A stretch of DNA of 64,000 nucleotides from Clostridia bacterium (GCA_017472255.1 JAFUQU010000024.1:1-64000), one strand, 5' to 3'; shown: positions 50,624 to 59,058, numbered from the stretch's first letter. Notes: generated by a model from the sequence alone, not told the origin. Numbers and translations are program-made.

Positions 50624-52066
50624 ATGATTAAGTTAAACAAAGACGTCGTAAAAGACAAAATTTACGCCTGTTGGCTGGGTAAGAACATCGGCGGCACCAT
50701 GGGCACTCCCTATGAGGGCAAGACCGAGCTGAACGACATTCAGGGCTTCGCTACCCCTCAGGGCACCGTTCTGGCCAACGATGACCTTGACCTGCAGCTG
50801 GTTTGGCTGAAGGCGATTGAAGACATCGGTCCCTACAGCCTGTCCGCACAGGCGCTGGGCGAGTACTGGGTCAGCTACATCCCCCCGCACTGGAACGAGT
50901 ACGGCATCTGCAAGAACAATATGCACATCGGCCTGATCGCTCCTCTGGCCGGCGAATACAAGAACGCATGGAAGCATTCCAACGGCGCGTGGATTCGCAC
51001 CGAGGTTTGGGCGTGCATGGCTCCCGGCTGCCCGGACATCGCCATGAAGTACGCGCAGATGGATGCCTGCGTTGACCACGGCGCCGGCGAAGGCACCTAC
51101 GCCGCCATGTTCGTTGCCGCTATGGAAGCCGCTGCGTTCGTGATTACCGACCTGCGCAAGCTGATCGATCTGGGTCTGACCAAGATTCCCGCCGACTGCT
51201 GGATGGCCAAGACCATCCGCCTGCTCCTTGAATGCAAGGACAACGGCGTTGACTGGAAGGAAACCCGCCAGAAGCTGGTTGAATTCACCAAGGAGCTGGG
51301 CTGGTTCCAGGCGCCTGCCAACGTAGCGTTCGCTATACTGGGTCTGCTCTGGGGCGAGGGCGACTTCAAGAAGTCCATGATTCTCGCCATCAACTGCGGC
51401 GACGACACCGACTGCACCGGCGCAACCCTCGGTTCGCTGTACGGCATTCTGAACGGTACCGCAGGCATTCCCGAGGACTGGAAGGCTCACATCGGCGACA
51501 ACATCGTCTCCGTTGCCATTGACCGCGGCTCCTGCTACGGTCTGCCCACCACCTGCACCGCGCTGACCGACCGCGTTTACAACATGATTCCCGTTGTAGC
51601 CAAGGCAAACAACGCGAACATCCGTCTGGTTGACGGCGAGGATGAGGTTCCCGAGGCTGACGTGGCGAAGTTCTACGACACTGCCGTTTCGAAGGATCTG
51701 ATCGGCATCCCCGGCAACTCCTACGACACCGATTTCATCTGGGCAAAGGCTCGCGTGATCATGCCCGACGGTCCCGACATCGCCCCCGGCAAGGCTGTCA
51801 AGGTGCAGATCGAAGTTTCCAACAAGCACAACCCGCAGCCTAAGCATATCAACCTGAAGTGGCATCTGCCCGAAGGCTGGAAGGTCAACGGCGCCGCTCA
51901 GACCTACCTGCTCAGCACCGCCACCCGTTACACTCCCAACAGCGTGGTTATCGAGTGCGAGATCGAAGCCGGCGAGAAGGTGGACATCACCAACCGCGTG
52001 ATTCTCGAAATCACCACCTCCGGACGTCCCACTGCCGGTCTGGTTCCGATCACCTTCATCGGTTAA
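50624..52066 (+). CDS. ADP-ribosylglycohydrolase-family protein with C-terminal beta-sandwich
   Basis: A 480-residue protein. Residues 1-340 match the ADP-ribosylglycohydrolase (DraG/ARH) fold, whose two metal motifs are visible as ANDDLDLQLVW near residue 57 and NCGDDTDCTGATLG near residue 255. Residues about 370-480 form a beta-rich domain (PDIAPGKAVKVQIEVSNKHNPQPKHINLKWHLPEGWKV) like NPCBM/Ig-like bacterial surface modules, although there is no signal peptide. Members of this family remove ADP-ribose from proteins or hydrolyse related N-glycosidic bonds (some act on nucleosides). Ribosome site GGAGG precedes the ATG. Codon bias indicates strong expression. Substrate unknown. Confidence 0.85.
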   Translation: MIKLNKDVVKDKIYACWLGKNIGGTMGTPYEGKTELNDIQGFATPQGTVLANDDLDLQLVWLKAIEDIGPYSLSAQALGEYWVSYIPPHWNEYGICKNNMHIGLIAPLAGEYKNAWKHSNGAWIRTEVWACMAPGCPDIAMKYAQMDACVDHGAGEGTYAAMFVAAMEAAAFVITDLRKLIDLGLTKIPADCWMAKTIRLLLECKDNGVDWKETRQKLVEFTKELGWFQAPANVAFAILGLLWGEGDFKKSMILAINCGDDTDCTGATLGSLYGILNGTAGIPEDWKAHIGDNIVSVAIDRGSCYGLPTTCTALTDRVYNMIPVVAKANNANIRLVDGEDEVPEADVAKFYDTAVSKDLIGIPGNSYDTDFIWAKARVIMPDGPDIAPGKAVKVQIEVSNKHNPQPKHINLKWHLPEGWKVNGAAQTYLLSTATRYTPNSVVIECEIEAGEKVDITNRVILEITTSGRPTAGLVPITFIG

Positions 52067-52079
52067 TTCAATCGCTATC

Positions 52080-52119
52080 AAAATGAGGCTGTTGCACCTT
52101 AGTGCAGCAGCCTCATTTT
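52080..52119. terminator. Bidirectional terminator after the ADP-ribosylglycohydrolase gene
   Basis: AAAATGAGGCTG-T-TGCA pairs with TGCA-G-CAGCCTCATTTT across a short loop (about 52080-52119). T-runs on both strands allow termination either way. Confidence 0.9.
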
Positions 52120-52126
52120 ATTGCTG

Positions 52127-52246
52127 TCAGTCAAGCTTTTCCTCGAAGCTATCGATGATTTCCACGTCGGGATGCGCCTTGAACAGCGGCACGAAGACTC
52201 GCATAGTTATGTATATTCTATCACGACGCAATGGATTTTGTAACAT
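52127..52246 (-). other. Possible small ORF or gene remnant (39 aa)
   Basis: On the minus strand an open frame of 39 codons starts at 52246 and ends at 52127, just before the shared terminator. It contains MRVFVPLFKAHPDVEIIDSF and then EEKLD, which reads like protein sequence (amphipathic, acidic end), perhaps the tail of a decayed gene. Only a weak ribosome site (AAAGATG) precedes it. I cannot name a family; treat as a candidate. Confidence 0.3.
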
Positions 52247-52288
52247 CTTTGCGGCGAAAATAAACCTGATGAAATTTTCGCCAACCCC

Positions 52289-52317
52289 TTGACAAATTGG
52301 TCTACATGGTGTAAACT
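52289..52317 (+). promoter_or_regulatory. Promoter of the BlaI-M56 operon
   Basis: TTGACA (52289-52294), 17 bases, TAAACT (52312-52317). The left operator arm (52299-52316) lies between and over these boxes. Confidence 0.8.
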
Positions 52318-52346
52318 ATATTCATAAGGTTTACGCCATGTAGACC
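52299..52346. promoter_or_regulatory. BlaI/MecI-type operator pair
   Basis: Two 18-bp arms, GGTCTACATGGTGTAAAC (52299-52316) and GTTTACGCCATGTAGACC (52329-52346), are reverse complements except for one base. Each half contains a TACA-N3-TGTA-like core, as in known BlaI/MecI operators. Arm 1 overlaps the core promoter and arm 2 the early transcript, so binding of the repressor encoded next should block its own operon. Confidence 0.88.
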
Positions 52347-52364
52347 GTGAAAGGAGAACACACC

Positions 52365-52733
52365 ATGAACGAATATCATCTGGGCGAGATCGAGCGGCGT
52401 TTCGCCGAACTGATCTGGACGCATGAGCCGGTCAACTCCGGCGAACTGGTGAAGCTGGCGCTGGAAACGCTTGGCTGGAAAAAATCCACCACCTACACCG
52501 TCCTGCGCCGATTGTGCGACCGGGGAATTTTCCGCAGCGAAGGCGGCGTCGTGACCTCGCTGCTGTCCCGGGAGGAATTCGACGCCCGGCAGAGCGAAGC
52601 GTTCGTCAACGACGCCTTTGACGGCTCCCTACCCCGGTTTCTAACCGCCTTCGCCGCCCGCGGCAGACTGTCCGACGAGGAAATCGACCAGCTTCAGGCG
52701 CTCATAGATTCGCATCGGGGGAAGAAATCATGA
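52365..52733 (+). CDS. BlaI/MecI-family repressor
   Basis: A 122-residue winged-helix repressor: LGEIERRFAELIWTHEPVNSGELV and KKSTTYTVLRRLCDRGIF with EGGVVTSLLSREEF are typical of BlaI/MecI/CopY proteins. The ATG at 52365 has AAGGAG before it. It overlaps the M56 peptidase gene by 4 bases (ATGA). By analogy the sensor peptidase cuts it to relieve repression; the operator pair at 52299-52346 is the likely target. The signal is probably not a beta-lactam (see the next gene). Confidence 0.93.
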   Translation: MNEYHLGEIERRFAELIWTHEPVNSGELVKLALETLGWKKSTTYTVLRRLCDRGIFRSEGGVVTSLLSREEFDARQSEAFVNDAFDGSLPRFLTAFAARGRLSDEEIDQLQALIDSHRGKKS

Positions 52734-54523
52734 CCCGGCTCTTTTCCGTCGTGCTGGAAATGAGCCTGACCGGGTCGGCGGTCATCGGCATCGTGCTGCT
52801 TCTCCGGCTGGCGATGAAACGGGCGCCGGGGATTTTCTCCTACGCATTGTGGGCGGCGGTGCTGTTCCGGCTGCTCTGCCCGGTGAGCGTGGAGCTTCCC
52901 TTCGCTCTCATTGAGCAGCGGGCGGTCATCGACGAAAACTACGCGCTCTACGACGAGCCGATCACCCTCGCTGGAGCCGCCGAAGCCGCTTATCAGGCGG
53001 TGGGCGACGCGCTGAACGGCGGGCTGGGCATTCAGCATATCCGAACCGCCGATCAGGACGTGATCTCCGCTGGCTGGTGGGACGTTTGGCCGCTGTTTTT
53101 CGGCTATGTCTGGGCGATCGGCGCGGGCGTTATGCTGATCGTCGGTGGGGCGCGGTATCTGCGGCTGCGGCGGAAGCTGGTAGGCGCGGTGAAGCTGCGG
53201 GACAACATCTATCTTGCCGATAACATCCCCACGCCCTTCGTGCTGGGACTGCTGCGAGGGCGTATTTACCTGCCTTCGTCCCTGTCCGAGGAGGAGCAGG
53301 AGCCGATTCTGCTCCACGAGCGGCACCACATAAGGCGGCTCGACCCGCTGTTCCGGCTGCTGGCGTATATGACGCTCTGCCTGCATTGGTTCAATCCGCT
53401 GGTCTGGCTGGCGTTCAGCCTGTCCGGGCGGGACATGGAGATCTCCTGCGACGAAGCGGTGACGGCAAATATGGGCGCCGACAGCCGCGCCGATTACGCG
53501 GCATTGCTGCTCCGCTTTGCGTCGGGACGGCGGACGCTCCCCGCCCCGCTGGCCTTCGGCGAGGGGGACACCAGCGTCCGCGTAAAGCGGGTGTTCGGCA
53601 GGCGTCCGGGCAGAATCGCGGCGGCAATCGCAGGAATCCTGCTGGCGGCGGCACTTCTGCTGCTATGCTTCAACCGGGCGGTGAACGTTCGAACCACGCT
53701 GTCCGGCGCGATTTACGAGGTGGAGCGGATTGTGTACGACGCGGGCGATTCACTGAGCTTGGAAGACGCGCCCGACTGGTGCGTCACGGCGGATTTCCAG
53801 CTCTACGAACGGGACAATGCGGGCGAGGATTGGGAATACATGGGCGCGCTGACCCCTTATCCGGCAGAAAACGTGCATATCGCCGGTTATACCGCCGCCG
53901 ACGCCCGGGTTCTGGAGAACGGGGACGGCTGCTGGCTTGTGGCGCAGACCACCTCCGGCGAAACGCTGCTGGGCGGCGGCATCGCACCGGATAACTTGCA
54001 GGTCATCTATGTGCTGCGCTCCACCTTCTATGAACATTACATTCAGGTAAACTTCTTCCAGCGTTCGCTGGTGCATCCGGTGGGAAGCGCCGTACAGGCC
54101 TTTGCAACATGGGAATCGGACAACAATCCCGGCTGGCTGGTGGTGGGCTTCGTGTCGGGCGAAGGGTTTGCGGACATGGGCTTCGCGGTTTTCCGCTCGG
54201 ACGGCGGCGAAGGCTATCGTCTGATGGAGCATCACGTCTATCCCGGCGCGGCGGACGGCGGTATCACCTTCGCCAGTCCCCCGGCGGTGCTGGATGAGGA
54301 CGGGCGGATCACCGATCAAACCGCCTACGATGTGATTCTATCCTGCAACGATCAGCTTGACACGATTGTCCGCGTGCTGGACGACGGCAGCCAGCTTCGC
54401 AAGTCGGCAGACCGTGCGGGCAAGCGTTCCATGACGCTGCTGCACTGGGCGGACACCGCCGGAAGCCAAACCGTGGAGATTCATTATTACGACGAATTCG
54501 GGCAGGAGCTGACACCGCCCTGA
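52730..54523 (+). CDS. BlaR1-like M56 sensor peptidase without penicillin-binding domain
   Basis: A 597-residue protein with N-terminal membrane helices (FSYALWAAVLFRLLCPVSVEL and VWPLFFGYVWAIGAGVMLIVGGA), a cytoplasmic M56 zinc-peptidase domain with HERHH at residues 196-200 and SCDEAV later, and another helix at about residues 300-320 (IAAAIAGILLAAALLLLCFN). The remaining 280 residues should lie outside and read as beta-rich sensor repeats; they have no SxxK or KTG penicillin-binding motifs of true BlaR1. It is therefore a sensor for something else. Operon with the BlaI-like repressor, ending in a strong terminator. Confidence 0.88.
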   Translation: MTRLFSVVLEMSLTGSAVIGIVLLLRLAMKRAPGIFSYALWAAVLFRLLCPVSVELPFALIEQRAVIDENYALYDEPITLAGAAEAAYQAVGDALNGGLGIQHIRTADQDVISAGWWDVWPLFFGYVWAIGAGVMLIVGGARYLRLRRKLVGAVKLRDNIYLADNIPTPFVLGLLRGRIYLPSSLSEEEQEPILLHERHHIRRLDPLFRLLAYMTLCLHWFNPLVWLAFSLSGRDMEISCDEAVTANMGADSRADYAALLLRFASGRRTLPAPLAFGEGDTSVRVKRVFGRRPGRIAAAIAGILLAAALLLLCFNRAVNVRTTLSGAIYEVERIVYDAGDSLSLEDAPDWCVTADFQLYERDNAGEDWEYMGALTPYPAENVHIAGYTAADARVLENGDGCWLVAQTTSGETLLGGGIAPDNLQVIYVLRSTFYEHYIQVNFFQRSLVHPVGSAVQAFATWESDNNPGWLVVGFVSGEGFADMGFAVFRSDGGEGYRLMEHHVYPGAADGGITFASPPAVLDEDGRITDQTAYDVILSCNDQLDTIVRVLDDGSQLRKSADRAGKRSMTLLHWADTAGSQTVEIHYYDEFGQELTPP

Positions 54524-54570
54524 AGCAGAAAACGTCCCTTGCGGGACGTTTTCTGCTGTTCCTCTTTCCC
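54524..54570 (+). terminator. Rho-independent terminator of the BlaI-M56 operon
   Basis: Perfect 15-bp stem AGCAGAAAACGTCCC / GGGACGTTTTCTGCT (54524-54538, 54543-54557), loop TTGC, followed by GTTCCTCTTT. Confidence 0.92.
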
Positions 54571-54593
54571 CTCGCAAAAAGTTCGGTTCCCTC

Positions 54594-54622
54594 TTGACAA
54601 ACAATACTATGCGTGGTATAAT
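54594..54622 (+). promoter_or_regulatory. Consensus SigA promoter of the PadR operon
   Basis: TTGACA (54594-54599), 17 bases, TATAAT (54617-54622). The TACTATGCGTGGTATA stretch around the -10 is partly symmetric and could bind the PadR product. Confidence 0.9.
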
Positions 54623-54651
54623 ATAATACAACAAACACTAAGGAGGCGCAA

Positions 54652-54981
54652 ATGGATATACAACTGAAGCGCGGACTTCTGGAAGTCTGCGTGCTGGCAG
54701 CGCTGCTGGGCGGCGAATCCTACGGCTACGCGCTGGTCAAGGATATCTCCGCCTGCGTCGAAATCTCCGAATCCACGCTCTACCCCATTCTTCGGCGGCT
54801 GGAGAGCGCGTCGCTGCTGACGGTGGACTCCCGGGAGCACAACGGACGCCTGCGCAAATATTACGCCATCACCCCCGCCGGACGGGCGCGGGTGGAGGAT
54901 TTTGTCAACGAGCAGCGGGACATGATGCGTGTCTTCCGCTTCATCGAGGAGAAGAAAGGAGCCAATCATGACCAGAATTGA
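54652..54981 (+). CDS. PadR-family transcriptional regulator
   Basis: A 109-residue winged-helix regulator with the PadR pattern: LKRGLLEVCVLAALLGGESYGYALVKDIS...ISESTLYPILRRLESASLLT then EHNGRLRKYYAITPAGRARVED. Ribosome site AGGAGG precedes the ATG. It overlaps the DUF1700 gene by 14 bases. PadR with DUF1700 and DUF4097 is a common Firmicute membrane-stress/regulation module, in which PadR usually represses its own operon. Confidence 0.94.
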   Translation: MDIQLKRGLLEVCVLAALLGGESYGYALVKDISACVEISESTLYPILRRLESASLLTVDSREHNGRLRKYYAITPAGRARVEDFVNEQRDMMRVFRFIEEKKGANHDQN

Positions 54982-55555
54982 ATTCCGAGAAGCGCTTTCC
55001 CGGCGGCTATCCGCCCTGAGCGAGGAGGAACGCCGCAAATCGCTGGACTATTACGACGAGATAATCTGTGATCGCATGGAGGATTCCTCCACGGAGGACG
55101 GCTTATCCGAAGCCGAGGCGGTGGCGGCGCTGGGCGATATCGACAAAATCGCCGCCGAAATTTTGGGCAATACGCCCGCTTCTGATCGGACAGCCGCGAA
55201 AAAATCCCGCACCTGGCTGTGGATTACGCTTGCGATTGTCGGCTCGCCCATCTGGCTGTCCCTGCTGCTGGCGGCGGCGATTGTGGCGTTTTCGCTGTTC
55301 ATCGTGGGCTGGAGCCTGGTTGTCACCGTGGGTGTGCTGTTGGTATCGCTGGCAGTGGTTGGCGTAGTCGGCATCGGCTGGGGAATCGTATCGCTGGCGG
55401 CAACCCCAGCTTACGCGCTGGTGGTGCTGGGCATCGCGCTGGCATCGCTGGGACTGGCGATTCTCGCCGTTCCGCTGACCGTCCTCTGCGTCAGAGGGAT
55501 TGTCTGGCTGACAAAAAAGCTCGGACGGCTCTGCGCCCGTCCGTTCAGGAGGTAA
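54968..55555 (+). CDS. HAAS/DUF1700-domain membrane protein
   Basis: A 195-residue protein. The N-terminal MTRIEFREALSRRLSALSEEERRKSLDYYDEIICDRMEDG-type helix pair is the HAAS signal domain found next to PadR regulators. Residues about 90-190 contain four membrane helices (WITLAIVGSPIWLSLLLAAAIVAF and following). The ATG at 54968 has AAGGAG before it; upstream in-frame codons overlap PadR further and lack a ribosome site. It may act as a membrane partner that modulates PadR. Confidence 0.88.
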   Translation: MTRIEFREALSRRLSALSEEERRKSLDYYDEIICDRMEDSSTEDGLSEAEAVAALGDIDKIAAEILGNTPASDRTAAKKSRTWLWITLAIVGSPIWLSLLLAAAIVAFSLFIVGWSLVVTVGVLLVSLAVVGVVGIGWGIVSLAATPAYALVVLGIALASLGLAILAVPLTVLCVRGIVWLTKKLGRLCARPFRR

Positions 55556-55559
55556 GATT

Positions 55560-56291
55560 ATGAAATTGAAAAAACTCATCCCCATCGCCCTTATCCTGCT
55601 GCTGCTCGGACTTGTCTGCGGAATCGCGGGCATCGCCATGAACGGCTTCACGTTTCAGGGGCTGGACAACACCTACACCCGGCATGAAACCAGCATCAGC
55701 GACCCCGTGACCACCATCCGCGTAGACGAGAAAAACGGCGCCGTCCGCATTTTGCCTTGGGATGGAAGCGAGATTTCGCTGACCTACTACACCAGCGAGC
55801 ACGAGAATTACACCATCACCACCGCCGACGGGACGCTGTCCATCGAAAAGACCACCGAGCGCAAATGGTATATGTTCAGCTTTTCGCTGTCCGCCCCCGA
55901 GCTGATTATCCGCGTCCCCGAAGGATTTTCGGGCGATGTTGAGGTGGTCAGCAGCAACGGCAAGCTGGAAGCCGACAGCATCCGCGCCGGAACGCTGAGC
56001 CTTACGACCTCCAACGGTGAGGTTGATCTGGAAGATGTGCGCGCCGACCTTATCACCGTCCGCACGTCCAACGGTTCCATCGAATTCGACGACATCGAAG
56101 CGGGCGAAATCTCGCTGAAAACCTCCAACGGCGCCATCGAAGGCTCTCTGCCCCATCCTCGCTCCCATTATTCGATCACCTCGCAAACCTCCAACGGCAG
56201 CAACAACGCGCCGTCCATCCAGCCCGGCGGCGTCTGCCTGCTGACGCTGATCACCACCAACGGCTCTATTGATGTGGAGTTCGACGACTGA
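55560..56291 (+). CDS. DUF4097-family beta-strand repeat protein
   Basis: A 243-residue protein with an N-terminal membrane helix (LIPIALILLLLGLVCGIAGIA) followed by a DUF4097 beta solenoid: repeated short units such as VEVVSSNGKLEADSIRAG, LSLTTSNGEVDLEDV and LITVRTSNGSIEFDDIEAG. Four to five such repeats are visible. It is exported but probably membrane-held. Last gene of the PadR operon; ribosome site AGGAGG lies in the end of the previous gene. Function unknown; often induced by cell-envelope stress. Confidence 0.9.
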   Translation: MKLKKLIPIALILLLLGLVCGIAGIAMNGFTFQGLDNTYTRHETSISDPVTTIRVDEKNGAVRILPWDGSEISLTYYTSEHENYTITTADGTLSIEKTTERKWYMFSFSLSAPELIIRVPEGFSGDVEVVSSNGKLEADSIRAGTLSLTTSNGEVDLEDVRADLITVRTSNGSIEFDDIEAGEISLKTSNGAIEGSLPHPRSHYSITSQTSNGSNNAPSIQPGGVCLLTLITTNGSIDVEFDD

Positions 56292-56300
56292 ACGAAAAAA

Positions 56301-56320
56301 CGCCGCGCATACGCGCGGCG
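56301..56320. terminator. Left copy of the duplicated terminator hairpin
   Basis: CGCCGCGC-ATAC-GCGCGGCG preceded by A6 but not followed by a T-run. The last 18 bases plus the next T (56303-56321) are identical to 59258-59276. Together with the T-run beside the right copy it would rebuild one perfect bidirectional terminator between the convergent DUF4097 and histidine phosphatase genes. Confidence 0.85.
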
Positions 56321-56322
56321 TC

Positions 56323-56333
56323 CGTAAAACAGT
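56323..56333 (+). repeat. Left 11-bp terminal inverted repeat
   Basis: CGTAAAACAGT; its exact reverse complement is at 59243-59253. A further inverted copy of the inner nine bases (CTGTTTTAC, 56358-56366) lies close by, so the left end can also fold on itself. Confidence 0.75.
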
Positions 56334-56390
56334 AAATACCAAGAAACTGTATTTTTTCTGTTTTACACAATGAATATTTACAATTTGATG

Positions 56391-56419
56391 TTGAATGGGA
56401 GAAATCAAACTGCTATAAT
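56391..56419 (+). promoter_or_regulatory. Promoter of the restriction-modification genes
   Basis: TTGAAT (56391-56396), 17 bases, TATAAT (56414-56419). No C-protein gene or C-box was recognised. Confidence 0.75.
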
Positions 56420-56479
56420 AATTATGGGTTAGTTTGCCCTACTCGAGAGAGAATATGGAATGGGAGGAAAAGTGTAACG

Positions 56480-57328
56480 ATGAATCCCGTATTGAAATAT
56501 CGTGGTGGAAAATCCCGGGAAATTCCACGCTTCTTACAATATATACCTGATGACTTCAATCGCTACATTGAGCCTTTTTTCGGTGGCGGTGCAGTATATT
56601 TTTTTCTTGAGCCTGAAAATGCAATTATAAATGATGTCAACATTCGTTTAATGACATTCTATCGTCAGTTGCGTGACAATTATCCCGAGATGAGGGCGCA
56701 GCTTGATGCTTTGCAACAGTTATATGAAGAAAATCAAGCAAGGTACAAAAGACTTAAAACTCAAACTCCAGACGAGCGTGTACCAAATGATAATGAGGCA
56801 CTATATTATCGCATCAGAGAACTTTTCAATCATCCCGATGGTAGTTATCTTGATGGTGTGTTGTACTTCTTTATAAACAAGACCGCATATTCGGGCATGA
56901 TTAGGTATAACAACAATGGCGAGTATAATGTTCCGTTTGGTCGCTATCCCAATCTAAACACTCGATTGGTTACTCATCAGCATAGTGATTTATTACAAGG
57001 TGCTGAATTATATAGTCTGGATTACAGCCAGATATTTGAAATGACACAGGAAGATGATTTTATATTCTTAGACCCACCATACGATTGTGTATTTAATGAT
57101 TACGGAAATATTGACATGATGAACGGTTTTGACGAAGCTGAACACCGTAGATTAGCAGCAGATTTCCGCAATCTCCCCTGTCGTGCCTTGATGGTAATTG
57201 GTAAAACGCCTCTCACAGAAGAACTCTACGGAGAATACGTCTTTGATGAGTATTATAAAAACTACGCAGTAAACATCAGAAATCGTTTCAATAATGATAA
57301 AATGCACATTGTTGTAAAAAACTATTAG
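56480..57328 (+). CDS. D12-class N6-adenine DNA methyltransferase (Dam/DpnII-like)
   Basis: A 282-residue enzyme that should methylate adenine, probably in GATC. Motifs: N-terminal KYRGGKSREI (6-15), SAM-binding EPFFGGGAVYF (33-43) and catalytic DPPY in FIFLDPPYD (about 195-203), the alpha-class order of Dam, M.DpnIIA and M.EcoRV. AGGAAAAG ribosome site lies before the ATG. The codons are AT-rich. The endonuclease gene starts 9 bases later. GATC methylation would also protect every GGATC site, the target of AlwI enzymes, so one methyltransferase can suffice here. Confidence 0.9.
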   Translation: MNPVLKYRGGKSREIPRFLQYIPDDFNRYIEPFFGGGAVYFFLEPENAIINDVNIRLMTFYRQLRDNYPEMRAQLDALQQLYEENQARYKRLKTQTPDERVPNDNEALYYRIRELFNHPDGSYLDGVLYFFINKTAYSGMIRYNNNGEYNVPFGRYPNLNTRLVTHQHSDLLQGAELYSLDYSQIFEMTQEDDFIFLDPPYDCVFNDYGNIDMMNGFDEAEHRRLAADFRNLPCRALMVIGKTPLTEELYGEYVFDEYYKNYAVNIRNRFNNDKMHIVVKNY

Positions 57329-57337
57329 GAGAGCAAA

Positions 57338-59032
57338 ATGGGAGTAATCAAAAGTAGTCGTACATTATTTTTTACTACTTCGCCCAGATCACCGAAAAAG
57401 TTAATCCCAGAAATCGCTTTGTTGGTGGATAACTTTTCTGGGCAGACATGGAGTGGTAATGAGCAGGTACAGGAAGAATTTTCCCGCACGCTTGCCGCTG
57501 CAACCACATTTGAGGGAGATACATCTGAGAAGTATTCTGCGTTTAGCGCAAGAGATCGTATTACTCGTTCACCGCAGGGATTGGGTTTTGTTGATCTTTC
57601 TCCAACAATTCAGTTGACGGATGCAGGTGAATCTTTTATACATGGCAACAGACCGCATGAAATCTTTTTGCGGCAACTCTTAAAATTCCAGTTGCCTTCT
57701 CCGTATCACAAAGAGGGAAGAAAAATCAAAGGGACATTTTGGGGGCGTCCCTACTTGGAAATCATTCGTTTAATCCGTGATTTAGACCATCTGACACCGG
57801 AAGAATTTAGAATCTTTGCGTTGCAACTGACGGACTATCGCAACTATGAAGCGGTAAAAAATCAAATCATTTCTTTCCGAGAAGAAAAGGAAAAGCATAA
57901 GGGGCAGTATAAGCGATTTGTTGACGATGTCATAAATCGAGAAATATCCAAGATTTATGCTGCCGAAATCGAATCCGGCAATATAGCAACAAGAGAGTCA
58001 AAGACGAGTGATGTGCGGTCATTTATCAGCAAAGAAAAGCGCAACATGAGGGATTATGCTGATGCGTGTTTCCGCTATTTCCGTTTCACCGAAATGTTTG
58101 TTTCAGATGGTAGGTCGATACAGATCGCTCCAGATAAAATTCCAGAGATTGATTTTATTTTGGAAACTGTCCCGAGAGAGCCTGCCCACATTGATGATAT
58201 AACTGCATTTAAGAATTATTTATTTGACCCCGCACAGCCTCGTCTGTATACAGATGACCGCAGCAATTTAGAAGATACACTGATGCGTCATTTTTCGTAT
58301 ACTAAACGAGAACTTTCTGGAAAGACAATCGAAGAACTGAAAGATTTGCGTGATAGTGCTGTTCAAGCAAAACGGGCTGCAATTATCCAAAAGCAGACCG
58401 AAGAACTAAAGTCTTATGCGCTGTATCAAGAAGTCATTGATACATACAACGAGATTTTGTCCGATGAGGTATACGATGCGCCACTGTTCCTTGAATGGAA
58501 TACATGGCGAGCCATGACTATGTTGGATGGCGGAACTATTAAAGGCAATTTCAAGATTGACGACTCGGGGCGCCCCACATCAACAGCCCAAGGCAATATG
58601 CCGGACATTGAATGTGATTATGATACCTTTGCTCTTTCGGTCGAAGTTACCTTGCAACGAGGACAGCGGCAATATGAATCTGAAGGAGAGCCAGTCACAC
58701 GGCATTATGCTCAGTTGCAGAAGGCGACAGGAAAAACCACATATTGCCTGTTCATAGCTCCGTCAATTAACAGAGCAACATGGGCACACTTCTTCGGCTT
58801 AAATCAGATCAGAAATATCGCTGCTTATGGAGGAAAGCCCAAGATTATCCCATTGGAACTTGATTCGTTTATGCGGCTGATTGAAAACTCCTATACAAGC
58901 GAAGGCATACCCCACCCCCAAGATGTTCAGAAGTTCTTGCAGACTGCCATTGATGAAATAGATAATTCTACTGATGAAATTGATTGGAGCAATAGAATTT
59001 CTGCTTATGTTGATAAGTGGTTGGTCGCTTAA
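57338..59032 (+). CDS. AlwI-family type II restriction endonuclease
   Basis: A 564-residue protein matching the AlwI family of type IIS enzymes (AlwI cuts GGATC at a short distance). Typical are the N terminus (SRTLFFTTSPRSPKKLIPEIALLVDNFSGQTW) and, at about residues 422-440, a PD-(D/E)xK-like nuclease site in MPDIECDYDTFALSVEVTLQ. The middle is helical with many charged residues. Ribosome site TAGGAGAG overlaps the methyltransferase stop. It is followed by a terminator at 59113. AT-rich, transferred-looking. Recognition sequence is inferred from the family and from the partner. Confidence 0.87.
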   Translation: MGVIKSSRTLFFTTSPRSPKKLIPEIALLVDNFSGQTWSGNEQVQEEFSRTLAAATTFEGDTSEKYSAFSARDRITRSPQGLGFVDLSPTIQLTDAGESFIHGNRPHEIFLRQLLKFQLPSPYHKEGRKIKGTFWGRPYLEIIRLIRDLDHLTPEEFRIFALQLTDYRNYEAVKNQIISFREEKEKHKGQYKRFVDDVINREISKIYAAEIESGNIATRESKTSDVRSFISKEKRNMRDYADACFRYFRFTEMFVSDGRSIQIAPDKIPEIDFILETVPREPAHIDDITAFKNYLFDPAQPRLYTDDRSNLEDTLMRHFSYTKRELSGKTIEELKDLRDSAVQAKRAAIIQKQTEELKSYALYQEVIDTYNEILSDEVYDAPLFLEWNTWRAMTMLDGGTIKGNFKIDDSGRPTSTAQGNMPDIECDYDTFALSVEVTLQRGQRQYESEGEPVTRHYAQLQKATGKTTYCLFIAPSINRATWAHFFGLNQIRNIAAYGGKPKIIPLELDSFMRLIENSYTSEGIPHPQDVQKFLQTAIDEIDNSTDEIDWSNRISAYVDKWLVA

Positions 59033-59058
59033 TTAAAAAATCCCTTTGGAACAAAGGG

